64,000 nt of DNA from Olsenella sp. An290 (GCF_002159535.1 NZ_NFIU01000002.1:124001-188000); one strand, 5' to 3'; numbered from the stretch's first letter, positions 1 through 8,952 are shown. A program made the numbers and translations. Notes: generated by a model not told the origin, from the letters alone.

Positions 1-121
1 GGAACTTCACGAGCGGCGTCCTGAGCGACACGTTGTCGGGGATGTTCTCCGCCGAGGAGTAGCCGGGGACGAGCAGATACTCGGAAAAGGTGTGGGACTC
101 CCCCTCGAAGAACGTTGCCAT
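1..121 (-). CDS. guaB: IMP dehydrogenase, N-terminal fragment (runs off the window)
   Basis: Only the first 40 codons lie in the window. They begin [20 protein letters not shown] and continue through a YSSAENIP segment to SLRTPLVKF. This matches the N-terminus of bacterial IMP dehydrogenases of the FSEYLLVPG type. The enzyme oxidises IMP to XMP in GTP synthesis. The start ATG (119-121) is preceded by a strong GGAGAGGAG ribosome site about six bases upstream. The catalytic barrel and CBS domains lie outside the window, so completeness cannot be judged. It is divergent from the AraC gene to the right. Confidence 0.8.
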   Translation of the reverse strand, partial: MATFFEGESHTFSEYLLVPGYSSAENIPDNVSLRTPLVKF

Positions 122-283
122 GCGATGGCTCCTCTCCCCGCCTGAGCGGTGTCGTCTGAGTTCACGCCATTGTAACATCCGCTCACGGGTTTTTCAGGGG
201 CCGTTTGCCGAGAAGTGCCAGCGTGCGACAAGGACACACGGGAGGGGTGCGACCCGTATACTTGACGTGTGGAGAGGGGGCTC

Positions 284-1111
284 ATGGAAGGCGCGCGCGT
301 TGCCGCGGCGGTGCGGCAGATCGTGGACGAGACGGGCAGGCGCGAGCCGCGGGCGGGGCGCAACGTCCTCATGCTCGCGTGGCTCGAGGGCGAGCTGGAC
401 GGGCTGCCGCCCAACCCCGGCGACTTCGACATCATCTCGGCGGCCGTGCCGCTCGGCAGGCTCACCGGAGAGCGCGAGGAGGGGGATGCCTGCGGGAAGG
501 TGTTTCTCGCCCTCTACTTCAGGACCAAGCAGTTCGTGCAGAGCCTCATGCCCATCGCGGACGAGGGATCGCCGCTCTTTCGCATGCTCACCACCTCCGC
601 CACGAAGCGCCACCCCGTGCGCCGCGTCAGCACGCCCGACCCCGACAGCGAGCTCATGGCCGACCTCTTTGCCGCCGCGGCGGTGACGTACGTGGAGCGG
701 CGCGACGGCTGGGAGCAGGTGGTCGAGGCGCTCGGCGTCGCCATCACGGCCCTGGTCTCCCCCGTCGTCCCCGAGGAGGGGCCCAAGGGGGCCGACGAGG
801 TGCTCGCCGTGATCTTGCAGGACATCGCCGCGCGTCCGGAGAGCGCGAGCCTCAAGGACCTGGCGCGGCGCTACTCCTACAGCACCACCTACCTCTCCGA
901 GCTCATCCACGAGCGCTGCGGCATGACGTTCACGGAGCTCGTGACCAAGCAGCGCATGGAGCGCGCGGCCATGCTACTGCGCGCGACGAGCCTCCCGGTG
1001 CGCGAGGTGGCGCGGCAGGTGGGCTACGCCGGGACGAGCAACTTCTACCGGGCGTTTCGGGCGCAGTTTGGGTGCGGGCCGGCCGAGTGGCGGGAGGCGG
1101 CGCGAAATTAA
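284..1111 (+). CDS. AraC-family transcriptional regulator
   Basis: 275-residue protein with a C-terminal AraC-type double helix-turn-helix (about residues 170-272): a first helix pair around LKDLARRYSYSTTYLSELIH, then the conserved second half with REVARQVGYAGTSNFYRAFR and a final FGCGPAEWR. The N-terminal part resembles the ligand-binding or dimerisation portion of other AraC proteins, but I cannot name an effector. A GTG at 269 is also in frame. I prefer the ATG at 284 because GGAGAGGGGG sits just upstream of it. A TATACT hexamer at 257-262 could be the -10 box. The stop codon lies inside the left arm of an inverted repeat. Confidence 0.9.
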   Translation: MEGARVAAAVRQIVDETGRREPRAGRNVLMLAWLEGELDGLPPNPGDFDIISAAVPLGRLTGEREEGDACGKVFLALYFRTKQFVQSLMPIADEGSPLFRMLTTSATKRHPVRRVSTPDPDSELMADLFAAAAVTYVERRDGWEQVVEALGVAITALVSPVVPEEGPKGADEVLAVILQDIAARPESASLKDLARRYSYSTTYLSELIHERCGMTFTELVTKQRMERAAMLLRATSLPVREVARQVGYAGTSNFYRAFRAQFGCGPAEWREAARN

Positions 1112-1186
1112 TCCGCCCTGGCGGCCCGTCGGCTCATGATCAACTGGGCTTTTCCAAAAAATCGGAGCCACAGGGCGGATTAATTT
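1105..1186. repeat. 82-bp element with 16-bp perfect terminal inverted repeats
   Basis: Bases 1105-1120 and 1171-1186 are exact reverse complements (left arm AAATTAATCCGCCCTG). The 50-bp interior has a second short pair, GGCTC/GAGCC, so the RNA could fold further. The left arm contains the TAA stop of the AraC gene. There is no T-run directly after the stem, so a simple intrinsic terminator is not the obvious reading. A small miniature-element insertion or a regulatory stem is possible. Confidence 0.6.
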
Positions 1187-1251
1187 GGGGCGCTCGGCCG
1201 AGCGGCGGGCGGGGGACGCGCGAGGGTTCCTGGCCCCCAAGCGGCCCCCAA

Positions 1252-1273
1252 GCCGGCACTCATGAGTGCCGGC
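1252..1273. repeat. 22-bp perfect palindrome between convergent genes
   Basis: GCCGGCACTC is followed directly by its exact reverse complement with no spacer. It lies between the convergent ends of the AraC and ABC genes. It could fold as a hairpin on either strand or bind a dimeric protein. No T-run follows, so terminator function is uncertain. Confidence 0.5.
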
Positions 1274-1314
1274 GGGGAGTGCGGGCCGATTCGAGAAGGA
1301 TGGGCGTGACGCGC

Positions 1315-2928
1315 CTACTTGACGCGCGCCAGGCGCCCGTCGCGGATCTCGTAGATGCGGTCCGCCGCGGCGTCGAGCTCGCCCGAGTGCATGATGGCCA
1401 CAACGGTCCTGCGCCGCCTGAGCCCCGCGAGGTAGTCGCAGAGCCGCGCGGACGTGGCCGCGTCCAGGTTCGTGAGCGGCTCGTCCAGGAGCACGACCGG
1501 CTCCGGGCGCGAGAGGGCGCGCAGGAGCCCCAGCTTCTGCCGCTCGCCGAGCGAGAGGTTGAGCGGCTGGTCCGTGATGGCGCGCCCGGGCAGGTCGCCC
1601 AGGTCGAGCATCTCAGCGACCTCCGGGTCCGCCGCGGCGCCGAGGAGGTTGTCCTCGAGCGTGCCGGACACGACCGGCACCGGGTAGGTGAGATAGGCCG
1701 CGTCGAGCGCCCCGGGTGCAAGGGCGGCCCCGCCGTCGAGGTCGGCCGGGTCGGAGAGGCCGCGCAGGAAGTCCAGCAGGCGCGACTTGCCCGTGCCGTT
1801 GGCGCCCTTGATCACGACGAGCTCGCCGGGACGCACCTCGAGCTCCCCCGCGAAGAGGCGCTTGCCCTCCTCGCCGCGCTCGGGCGTGGCCCAGAGGGTC
1901 CCGTCGACGCGCGCCACGGGACCCGCGTCGGCGCGCGCCGCGAGCGTCCCGAAGCCGGAGGGCTCCTCGGCCTCCCCCGCGTGCTCGCGCAGCAGGACGA
2001 GGTTCGGTCGGCTGGCAACGTAGAAGCTCACGAACGAGCAGAGGTCCGCCATGGGCGACTGCAGCAGCGAGAAGAGCTGCCATGCCGCGACGACCGCCCC
2101 GAGCGTGATCTGTCCCGCGGCCCAAAGCGCCACGCACACGGCGAGCGCCGCGACCTGGAGCGCCGGCGACACGGCGGCGGGAAGCGTCGTCTGCGCGGTG
2201 TCGGAGAGGCGGTACCGGCGGAGAAACGCGCGGTACGCGTCCGTGCTCTTTGCAAAGCGCCGCTCGTAGAACCCCTCGGCACCCGCCGCGTTGGCGACGC
2301 GCTTCTCCTCCACGAGCCGGCGGACCTCCTCCTGCCAGGCCTCGCTCGCGGGCATCATCTCCATGAGCAGGCGCCCGGCGGAGTGCATGGGGCCCCAGTT
2401 GACCGCAAAGTACACGGCCAAGCCACAGAGAAAGACCGGCACGAGCAGGACGTCGATCGCCGCGGCGCAGCCCAGCAGCGCCACGACCGCGATCGCGCAG
2501 CCCACCACGTTCACGCTCAGGTAGACGGACATCGAGCCGTAGCCAAACGCCGCGGCGTTGACCACGTTGAGGAAGTGCCCGGCGTCGTGGCGCTCGAAGG
2601 CGCGCTGCGGCATGGCCAGCAGCTGGTCGATTGCCTCGTCCGAGGCGTCCACCTCCGCGCGGAGGTTGGCCTTGAGCGGCAGCCAGTCGTCAAGGGCGAA
2701 CTTCGCGAGCGCGGCCGCAAGCGACACCACGAGAAACGCCCCCAGCCGCCCCGCCGTCTCCCGGGGCGCAGGCGCGCCCGACGCCAGCCCGTCCACGATC
2801 GCGCCCAGCAGGTACGCCGCACCAGCCGACAGCACGGTCCCGGACGCCACGCCGAGCGCCAGCGCGAGGTTGCGCGCGCTCGGCCTGAAGAGGGGGTAGG
2901 CCCTCTCTTTCGATGCTCTTCTCGCCAT
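1315..2928 (-). CDS. ABC transporter, fused permease and ATPase
   Basis: 537-residue half-transporter. Residues about 20-300 hold hydrophobic segments of an exporter-type transmembrane domain. Residues about 330-537 form the ATPase, with Walker A GANGTGKS, signature LSLGERQ, Walker B VVLLDEP and an H-loop histidine in MHSGE. Such proteins dimerise in the membrane and usually export peptides, lipids or drugs; the substrate cannot be read here. The ATG at 2926-2928 follows AAGGAGAAGG. A longer in-frame start ten codons upstream lacks a better ribosome site. No partner ABC gene is adjacent, so a homodimer is likely. Confidence 0.85.
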   Translation of the reverse strand: MARRASKERAYPLFRPSARNLALALGVASGTVLSAGAAYLLGAIVDGLASGAPAPRETAGRLGAFLVVSLAAALAKFALDDWLPLKANLRAEVDASDEAIDQLLAMPQRAFERHDAGHFLNVVNAAAFGYGSMSVYLSVNVVGCAIAVVALLGCAAAIDVLLVPVFLCGLAVYFAVNWGPMHSAGRLLMEMMPASEAWQEEVRRLVEEKRVANAAGAEGFYERRFAKSTDAYRAFLRRYRLSDTAQTTLPAAVSPALQVAALAVCVALWAAGQITLGAVVAAWQLFSLLQSPMADLCSFVSFYVASRPNLVLLREHAGEAEEPSGFGTLAARADAGPVARVDGTLWATPERGEEGKRLFAGELEVRPGELVVIKGANGTGKSRLLDFLRGLSDPADLDGGAALAPGALDAAYLTYPVPVVSGTLEDNLLGAAADPEVAEMLDLGDLPGRAITDQPLNLSLGERQKLGLLRALSRPEPVVLLDEPLTNLDAATSARLCDYLAGLRRRRTVVAIMHSGELDAAADRIYEIRDGRLARVK

Positions 2929-3052
2929 GCCCTTCTCCTTCCACGAGGCTGGAACCATCGTAGGAACGAGAAGGACGCCGAAGGCCAGAAACGCGACACC
3001 GCCGAAGGAGCATCACCCGCAACCCGAAGATCCGGCGCACTCCCGTTGTCGG

Positions 3053-3163
3053 GCAAAAGGGGACGTGTTTTCTCGCTCAGAGTTTTTGGGACAGGCCTGC
3101 CCGCGTAAGCGCGGAGCAGGCCTGTCCCAAAAACTCTGAGCGAGAAAACACGTCCCCTTTTGC
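3053..3163. repeat. Long hairpin element: 48-bp perfect inverted repeat, stem extended to 53 bp
   Basis: Bases 3053-3100 and 3116-3163 are exact reverse complements. The ends read GCAAAAGGGGAC and GTCCCCTTTTGC. The 15-base centre adds five more pairs (CCGCG/CGCGG around TAAG), leaving one bulged base. The right end stops one base before the stop codon (3164-3166) of the glycosyltransferase. It could act as its terminator, but the perfect arms are far longer than needed, suggesting a recent mobile or REP/MITE-like element. The same end motif occurs at 8872-8898. Confidence 0.8.
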
Positions 3164-4453
3164 CTACGCGTCGCCCACGACCTCGTCAACGTTGACGGCG
3201 ATGTCGTGCTTGGTGGGGACCCACTCGACCTTCTTGAAGAGGGCGGCCACCGTGATGGGGATGTAGGTCATCATGAAGAGGGGGAACGTGAAGAGGTTCG
3301 TGAAGATCCGCCACTTCTTCTTGGCGTGGATGTGGCTACGCTCGGAGATCGTCGTGATCACGGCCAGGATGAAGAAGACGATGTACATGGAGGCAAAGGT
3401 CATCACGAGCGAGCCCACGCACATGGAGAGCTCAGCGTCGGTGGCGATGAAGCCGTGGCTGAGCGAGCCCACAATGAGGTAGGTGGCGTTCACGAAGAAC
3501 GAGAGCAGCGTCAAGATCATGCCCGGGGCCACGGTCATGAGCATGTCGTAGCTCGCAAAGCGGCCGCGGGAGATGCCCTTGAGAAGGTCTCGCCCATACG
3601 AGAAGAACACCTGATAGAAGCCTTTGGTCCAGCGCATGCGCTGGACCCAGGAGGCCTTGAGGGTGAGCGGCTGCTCGTCGAAGAACTCGGCGGGCGCAAA
3701 GCCGATCTGCACGTTGTTGGCGCAGCAGAACGTGGAGAACTGGATGTCCTCGGTGAGCGTGTGGAAGCCCCATCCGTGCATGCCGCGCACGATACGCTCG
3801 GAGACCATCCAACCGGAGCCGGAGATCGCGCAGCTCGTCCCCATCATCATGCGGGCGTTGTTGAGGAACTTGGCCTCGCGCATGAACCAGAGCGCGTAGG
3901 CCGAGCTCACCCAGCTCGAGTCGAAGTTCTTGGAGTTGCGGTAGCTCGTGCAGACGAGGTACCCCGCGTCGAAGGCCTGGTTCATGATCTTGAGGTAGTC
4001 GCGCGAGACGAGGTTGTCGGCGTCCATGACGATGAAGGCCTCGTAGCGGTCCCCGTACTCGTTGAGGATGCGGTCGAAGCCGTAGTCCATCGCCCAGCTC
4101 TTGCCGCGGCGGGCGAGGTCGTTTCTGTCCCAGACGATGGCGCCGGCCTTCTCCGCCTCCTCGTGCGTGCCGTCCGTGCACGCGTCGCAGACCACGAAGA
4201 CGTCCATGAGCTCGCGCGGGTAGTCCTGCGCGAGGATCGAGCGCACGAGGTTGCCGATGACGACCTCCTCGTTGTGCGCGGCGATGAAGAAGGCGTAGCG
4301 GTGCTGCTTCTTGGCCTCCGGCAGGCGCACCGTGCCCCGCATCATCACGCGCAGGATGTAGACGATCTGGTAGAAGTACGCGAGCGTAAAGAACAGCCAG
4401 ATTACCAGGTTGAAGATGACGATCGGCGTGAGGCCGAGCCTGTTGAACTCCAT
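3164..4453 (-). CDS. Family 2 glycosyltransferase, membrane-bound (PgaC/cellulose-synthase-like)
   Basis: 429-residue membrane protein. An N-terminal hydrophobic helix precedes a GT-A catalytic domain with the expected acidic motifs: CDACTDGT, VMDADN, TEDIQF and a QRMRW box, as in processive enzymes such as poly-N-acetylglucosamine synthases. Three or four membrane helices follow near residues 315-420. It probably polymerises or transfers a sugar from an activated donor on the inner face of the membrane; the sugar is unknown. The start ATG at 4453 follows GGAGGAAGG. It is the last gene of the ileS-lspA-rluD run, 20 bases after rluD. Confidence 0.85.
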   Translation of the reverse strand: MEFNRLGLTPIVIFNLVIWLFFTLAYFYQIVYILRVMMRGTVRLPEAKKQHRYAFFIAAHNEEVVIGNLVRSILAQDYPRELMDVFVVCDACTDGTHEEAEKAGAIVWDRNDLARRGKSWAMDYGFDRILNEYGDRYEAFIVMDADNLVSRDYLKIMNQAFDAGYLVCTSYRNSKNFDSSWVSSAYALWFMREAKFLNNARMMMGTSCAISGSGWMVSERIVRGMHGWGFHTLTEDIQFSTFCCANNVQIGFAPAEFFDEQPLTLKASWVQRMRWTKGFYQVFFSYGRDLLKGISRGRFASYDMLMTVAPGMILTLLSFFVNATYLIVGSLSHGFIATDAELSMCVGSLVMTFASMYIVFFILAVITTISERSHIHAKKKWRIFTNLFTFPLFMMTYIPITVAALFKKVEWVPTKHDIAVNVDEVVGDA

Positions 4454-4473
4454 CGCGGTGCCTTCCTCCGGCG

Positions 4474-5502
4474 TTACTCCCCCGCACGGGCGCCGAGCGC
4501 GGGGCAGATCAGCTCCCCCGCCTCCGTGCGGCCCATGGTGCGCTCCTTCAGTGAGTCCAGTATAGCGAGAAGGTCCTCGGGCAGGCGGTCGGCGAGCTCG
4601 ACGACCTCCCCCGTCGCGGGATGGTCGAAGCGGATGCGCCACGAGTGGAGGAACTGCCGGGTGAGCCCGAGGTTCTGCCGCGCGTCGCCGCGGCCGTAGA
4701 GCGGGTCGCCCACGAGGGCGTGGCCGATGTGGCGCATGTGCACGCGGATCTGGTGCGTGCGCCCGGTGTAGAGGTGGCACTCCATGAGCGTGTAGCCGTC
4801 GTCGCGCCGGCCCGCCTCGAAGCGCTCGAGGACGCGGAAGGTGGTGATGGCCTCGCGCGCGCCGGGCGCGTCCGAGACCGCCATGCGGATGCGGTCGCGC
4901 GTGGAGCGCGCGATGCCGGTGACGACGGTCCCCTCGTCATGGGCCACGTAGCCGTGCGTGAGGGTCACGTAGCGGCGGTCGAGGACGCGCAGGCGAATGA
5001 GGTCCTGGAGCGCCTTCTGCGTGGCGTCGTCCTTGGCGGCCACCATGAGGCCCGAGGTGTCCATGTCGAGCCTGTGCACGATCCCCGGCCGCTCCTCGCC
5101 CTGGAGCATGCCGAGGTGCGCGTAGCCGCAGTGCGCCACGAGCGCGTTGGCGAGCGTGTCGTCCACGTGGCCCGGGCTCGGGTGGCAGACGAGCCCCGCC
5201 TGCTTGGAGAGCACGATGAGGTACTCGTCCTCAAAGCGCACGTCGAGCGGGATGTAGGGGTTGGGCGCGAGGGGGCCGGCCGGGGCGTCGGGCTCGTCCA
5301 CGGTCGCGCGGACGCGGTCGCCCAGAAGGACCCTCTCGCTCTTGCTCGTGGCGGGCGTCTCGTTGATGGTGACGGAGCCCTCCTCCACCAGGCGGGCGCA
5401 CGCGGAGCGGCTGGGCATCCCCTCGCCGGCGGCGAGAAACGCGTCGAGCCGCATGCCGTCGCCGTCGGGCCCCACGAGCAGGTTGACGATGCGCTGCGGC
5501 AT
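4474..5502 (-). CDS. rluD: RluD/RluA-family 23S rRNA pseudouridine synthase
   Basis: 342 residues. An N-terminal S4 RNA-binding domain (about 15-75, with MRLDAFLAAGEGMPSRSACA) is followed by the RluA catalytic domain. The catalytic aspartate sits in HRLDMDTSG, and the GRTHQIRVHMRHIGH motif is intact. The family isomerises uridine to pseudouridine in 23S rRNA or tRNA; RluD itself acts on helix 69, but the exact sites here are inferred. It starts two bases after the lspA stop, so translation is probably coupled. The last 20 residues extend past the usual end. Confidence 0.88.
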   Translation of the reverse strand: MPQRIVNLLVGPDGDGMRLDAFLAAGEGMPSRSACARLVEEGSVTINETPATSKSERVLLGDRVRATVDEPDAPAGPLAPNPYIPLDVRFEDEYLIVLSKQAGLVCHPSPGHVDDTLANALVAHCGYAHLGMLQGEERPGIVHRLDMDTSGLMVAAKDDATQKALQDLIRLRVLDRRYVTLTHGYVAHDEGTVVTGIARSTRDRIRMAVSDAPGAREAITTFRVLERFEAGRRDDGYTLMECHLYTGRTHQIRVHMRHIGHALVGDPLYGRGDARQNLGLTRQFLHSWRIRFDHPATGEVVELADRLPEDLLAILDSLKERTMGRTEAGELICPALGARAGE

Positions 5503-5504
5503 GG

Positions 5505-6023
5505 CTACTCCCCCGCCCCGGCGCGCTCGCGCTCGACCCGGGAGTCCCAGCGCCAGAAGAGCACGAGGGCGAGAAGAACCCCGCAGGTGACAAAGACGTC
5601 CGCCACGTTGAAGACCGCAAAGTCGACGAAGGTCGTGGCGAAGAAGTCCGTGACCGCGCCGAGCGCCACGCGATCGATCGCATTGCCGATGCCGCCGCCC
5701 GCCACGCCCGCAACGGTGAGCACGAGGGAAAGCGGCGCGTCCGTCCGGCGCCAGGCAACCCAGAGGCCCGCGCAGGTGATGGCCGCGGCGATGAGCACAA
5801 AGACGGGCCCCGCCCCCTCGCCGAGCGAGAAGGCGGCCCCGGTGTTGTAGACGAGGGAGAGGTCCATCACGCCCGGGATCAGCGTGACGGGCCTGCCGGG
5901 GACGAGCTCGGCGCGCACGGCAGCCTTGCTCAGCTGGTCAATGAGGACGACCGCGGCGGCGACCAGCGCAAAGAGCGCCAGCCGCCGCACGCGGGCGGAG
6001 GTTGCGGAGTCGGCCGCGGACAA
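5505..6023 (-). CDS. lspA: Lipoprotein signal peptidase (signal peptidase II)
   Basis: 172 residues, the usual length, with four hydrophobic segments. Both catalytic aspartate regions are present: GNAIDR and FNVADVFV. The enzyme cleaves signal peptides of diacylglyceryl prolipoproteins in the membrane; the lipoprotein at 9250-10482 would be a substrate. The first codon is TTG (6021-6023), with GGGGAG upstream inside the end of ileS, three bases after the ileS stop. The order ileS-lspA-rluD is common in bacteria. Confidence 0.95.
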   Translation of the reverse strand: MSAADSATSARVRRLALFALVAAAVVLIDQLSKAAVRAELVPGRPVTLIPGVMDLSLVYNTGAAFSLGEGAGPVFVLIAAAITCAGLWVAWRRTDAPLSLVLTVAGVAGGGIGNAIDRVALGAVTDFFATTFVDFAVFNVADVFVTCGVLLALVLFWRWDSRVERERAGAGE

Positions 6024-6026
6024 GCC

Positions 6027-8858
6027 CTACTCCCCGAGCGCTGCCACGGCGTCGTGGCAGCGGCAGCAGAGGCCGTCCTCGCCGAGCTCGCGGAAGTTCC
6101 AGCAGCGCGGGCACTTCTCGCCCGCCGCGGGCTCCACGGAGCAGGCGAGCTCCTCGCCCTGGGCGAGCTCGACCTCGGAGCAGACGAAGGGCTCCGCGAG
6201 GTCGCAGCCCAGCTCGCCGGCAAGCAGCTCGTAGGTCTCGGCGGGCGCCGTGAGCGTGGCGCGGGCGGCCTGCGTGGTCTTCTCGGCGAGCGTGCCGTCG
6301 GCGACGGCGGTCTCGTAGGCCTTGGTGAAGGCGGCACGGGCCTCCACCACGGCGTCGTAGGCGGCCAGATAGGACTCGTAGGTCTCGGCGGTCCAGGGGG
6401 CCTGGTACCAGTCCAGAAGGGCGGCGTACTCCTGGCCGTCGCGCAGGGAGGCCGGCAGGTAGCTCATGGCCTCGTCGGTGGTGTAGACGAGGATGGGCTG
6501 GAGGTCGTGCACCAGCATGGAGAGGATCTGCGCCCAGACGGTGAGGGCGCTGCGGCGCTCGAAGGAGTTCTTCTCGCCGCAGTAGACGCGGTCCTTGGTG
6601 GCGTTGAGGTAGCCGTTGGAGAGCTCCGTGATCACGTAGTCGTACAGCGTGCGGTAGACCACGTTGAAGCGGTAGGACTCGTAGGCCGCGCTCACCTGGT
6701 CGTGGACCTGGCAGAGGCGCGCCAGGGTGAGCTTGTCGTAGGGCATGAGCTCGTCCACGGGCACGGCGTCCGTGGCCGGGTCGAACTGGCCCTCGATCTC
6801 GCCCAGGAGGAAGCGCAGGGTGTTGCGGAAGCGGCGGTAGGCCTCGCCCACGTGGTCGAGGATCGTGCCGTCGCAGGGGATGTCGTTGGAGGTGTCCACG
6901 GAGGTGACCCACAGGCGCAGGATGTCGGCGCCGCGGGTGTCGCACTCGGCGTTGGGGTCGATCACGTTGCCGAGCGACTTGGACATCTTGCGCCCCTGGC
7001 CGTCGAGCGTGAAGCCCTGGGAGACCACGGACTTGTAGGGGGCCACGCCGTAGGCGCCCACGGAGGTCATGAGCGAGCTCATGAACCAGCCGCGGTGCTG
7101 GTCGGAGCCCTCGAGGTACATGTCGGCCGGGAACGTGAGGTTCTTGCGGTGGCGGCAGACGGCGGTGTGGGAGACGCCGGAGTCCCACCACACGTCCAGG
7201 ATGTCCTTGTTGGCCTTGAGGTGGTGCCCGCCGCACTTGGGGCAGACGCAGGCGTCACCGAGGTAGCTCGCCGGGTCGTCGGTGAACCAGGCGTCGGAGC
7301 CCTTCTCGCGGAAGAGCTTGATCACGGCGTCGAGCGTGTCGTCGTTCATGACGGTCTCGCCGCAGTCCTGGCAGGTGAAGGCCGGGATGGGCACGCCCCA
7401 GTTGCGCTGGCGGGAGATGCACCAGTCCGGGCGCCCCTCGACCATCGATCCGATGCGCTTGATGGCGTGCCCCGGGTAGAACTGGACCTTCGCGAGCTCC
7501 TCGAGCGCCTGCTCGCGGAGGCTCTTGCCGCCGCGCAGGGGCTTGTCCATCGAGACGAACCACTGGCTCGTGGCGCGGAAGATGACGGGCTCCTTGCAGC
7601 GCCAGCAGTGCGGGTAGCTGTGGTTGATGTCCTCGTGGAGGATCAGCGTGCCGCGCTCGCGCAGCCACTCGATGATCTTGGGGTTGGCCTCGGTGACCTC
7701 CATGCCGGACCACGGGCCGCCCGTGCCCATGCCGTCGCCCACGAAGAAGCGGCCGTCGTCGTCCACGGGCATGACCGTGGGGATGCCGAACTTCTGGCCG
7801 GCGAGGTAGTCGTCCACGCCGTGGCCGGGCGCGCAGTGGACGATGCCCGTGCCGTCGTCAAGCGTGACGTAGTCGGCGTAGATGAACTCGCCCGTCTCGC
7901 CCTGGTCGCCAAAGATCGGCTGCTTGTAGCGGTTGTGCGCGAGCTGCTCGCCGGTGGCGCGCCAGGGCTCGCCGTCGGCGCCGCGCACGAGCTCAACCTC
8001 GCCGTAGCCAAACTTGGCCGCGCAGCGCTCGGCCAGCGCCTCGGCCACGATCTCGGCGCGGCCCTCGTGGAGGAGCGCAACGTAGGTGGCCTCGGGGTGG
8101 CAGATGACCGCATCGTCGGCGGGAAGGGTCCACGGCGTGGTGGTCCAGATGTCCACGAAGAGCTTGCCGGCCCACTCCTCCAGGCCCTCGGGCACCGTGG
8201 TCATCTCAAAGCGCACGAAGATGGCGGGGCTGACCTCGTCGCCGTACTCGATCTCGGCCTCGGCGAGGGCCGTGTGGCAGTGGCTGCACCAGTGCACGGG
8301 CTTGGAGCCCTGCGTGATGGCGCCGGCGTCGAAGATCGCCTTGAAGATCTCCACGTCGGTGGCGTCGTAGTCGTTCACGTAGGTGAGGTAGGGGTTGTCC
8401 CACTCGCCGAGGACGCCCAGGCGCTTGAAGCCCTGGCGCTGGGTGTCCACCTGCTCGACCGCCATCTTGCGGCAGAGCTCGCGGATCTTCTCGGTGGGGA
8501 GCTGGTTGAACTTCTCCGTGCCGAGCATGGTCTCGACCTTGTGCTCGATGGGCTGGCCGTGGCAGTCCCAGCCGGGGACGTAGGGCGTCTGGTAGCCGCG
8601 CATGGACCAGTAGCGATTGATGACGTCCTTGGAGATCTTGTTCTGCGCGTGGCCCAGGTGGATGGGGCCGTTGGCGTACGGAGGGCCGTCGTGCAGGACA
8701 AACTTCTCGTGCCCCTCGTTCTTGGCGATCATCTGCTCGTAGACGTGGTTCTCCTCCCACAGGGCAAGCCGCTTGGGCTCGTTCTGAGCCAGGCTGGCAC
8801 GCATGGGAAAGCCCGTGCTCGGCAGGTTCGTCGTCTTCTTGTACTCGTTCTTGGCCAC
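6027..8858 (-). CDS. ileS: Isoleucyl-tRNA synthetase
   Basis: 943 residues, normal for bacterial IleRS. Class I motifs are present: a HIGH-type HLGH in GPIHLGHAQNK and KMSKS followed by LGNVI. The editing domain lies between them. The C-terminus ends with a zinc-binding segment (CPRCWNF and CCRCHD). It charges tRNA-Ile. I chose the GTG start (8856-8858) because GGAAGGAGGAAG lies directly upstream and the protein then begins VAKNEYKKTTNLPSTGFPM, the usual N-terminus. In-frame sequence further upstream belongs to the leader and its hairpins. A T-box leader controls it. Confidence 0.97.
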   Translation of the reverse strand: MAKNEYKKTTNLPSTGFPMRASLAQNEPKRLALWEENHVYEQMIAKNEGHEKFVLHDGPPYANGPIHLGHAQNKISKDVINRYWSMRGYQTPYVPGWDCHGQPIEHKVETMLGTEKFNQLPTEKIRELCRKMAVEQVDTQRQGFKRLGVLGEWDNPYLTYVNDYDATDVEIFKAIFDAGAITQGSKPVHWCSHCHTALAEAEIEYGDEVSPAIFVRFEMTTVPEGLEEWAGKLFVDIWTTTPWTLPADDAVICHPEATYVALLHEGRAEIVAEALAERCAAKFGYGEVELVRGADGEPWRATGEQLAHNRYKQPIFGDQGETGEFIYADYVTLDDGTGIVHCAPGHGVDDYLAGQKFGIPTVMPVDDDGRFFVGDGMGTGGPWSGMEVTEANPKIIEWLRERGTLILHEDINHSYPHCWRCKEPVIFRATSQWFVSMDKPLRGGKSLREQALEELAKVQFYPGHAIKRIGSMVEGRPDWCISRQRNWGVPIPAFTCQDCGETVMNDDTLDAVIKLFREKGSDAWFTDDPASYLGDACVCPKCGGHHLKANKDILDVWWDSGVSHTAVCRHRKNLTFPADMYLEGSDQHRGWFMSSLMTSVGAYGVAPYKSVVSQGFTLDGQGRKMSKSLGNVIDPNAECDTRGADILRLWVTSVDTSNDIPCDGTILDHVGEAYRRFRNTLRFLLGEIEGQFDPATDAVPVDELMPYDKLTLARLCQVHDQVSAAYESYRFNVVYRTLYDYVITELSNGYLNATKDRVYCGEKNSFERRSALTVWAQILSMLVHDLQPILVYTTDEAMSYLPASLRDGQEYAALLDWYQAPWTAETYESYLAAYDAVVEARAAFTKAYETAVADGTLAEKTTQAARATLTAPAETYELLAGELGCDLAEPFVCSEVELAQGEELACSVEPAAGEKCPRCWNFRELGEDGLCCRCHDAVAALGE

Positions 8859-8871
8859 GCTTCCTCCTTCC

Positions 8872-8898
8872 GTGCAAAGGGGACAGTCCCTTTTGCAC
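8872..8898. repeat. Short palindrome sharing the ends of the 3053-3163 element
   Basis: GTGCAAAGGGGAC meets AGTCCCTTTTGCAC, giving a near-perfect palindrome with one G-U-type mismatch. Its ends match the ends (GCAAAAGGGGAC) of the large hairpin at 3053-3163, as if only the two termini remained. It lies in the untranslated leader between the T-box terminator and the ileS ribosome site. Confidence 0.65.
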
Positions 8899-8913
8899 GC
8901 CTCCCTCGGGCAC

Positions 8914-8952
8914 AAAAAACGCGCCCGTCCCTCCTGCTGGGACGAAGCGCGC
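8914..8952 (-). terminator. T-box intrinsic terminator
   Basis: Minus strand: a GCGCGC..CGTCCC stem closes on GGGACG..CGCG around an AGCAGGA loop and is followed by six T residues. This makes the leader a transcriptional attenuator rather than a translational T-box. Confidence 0.85.

Noticed and set aside
205-3108. Long plus-strand open frame
   Set aside because: Its codons lie antisense to the ABC transporter and past the AraC gene in another frame; the translation is Arg/Gly/Ala-rich with no family motif. High GC makes such shadows common.
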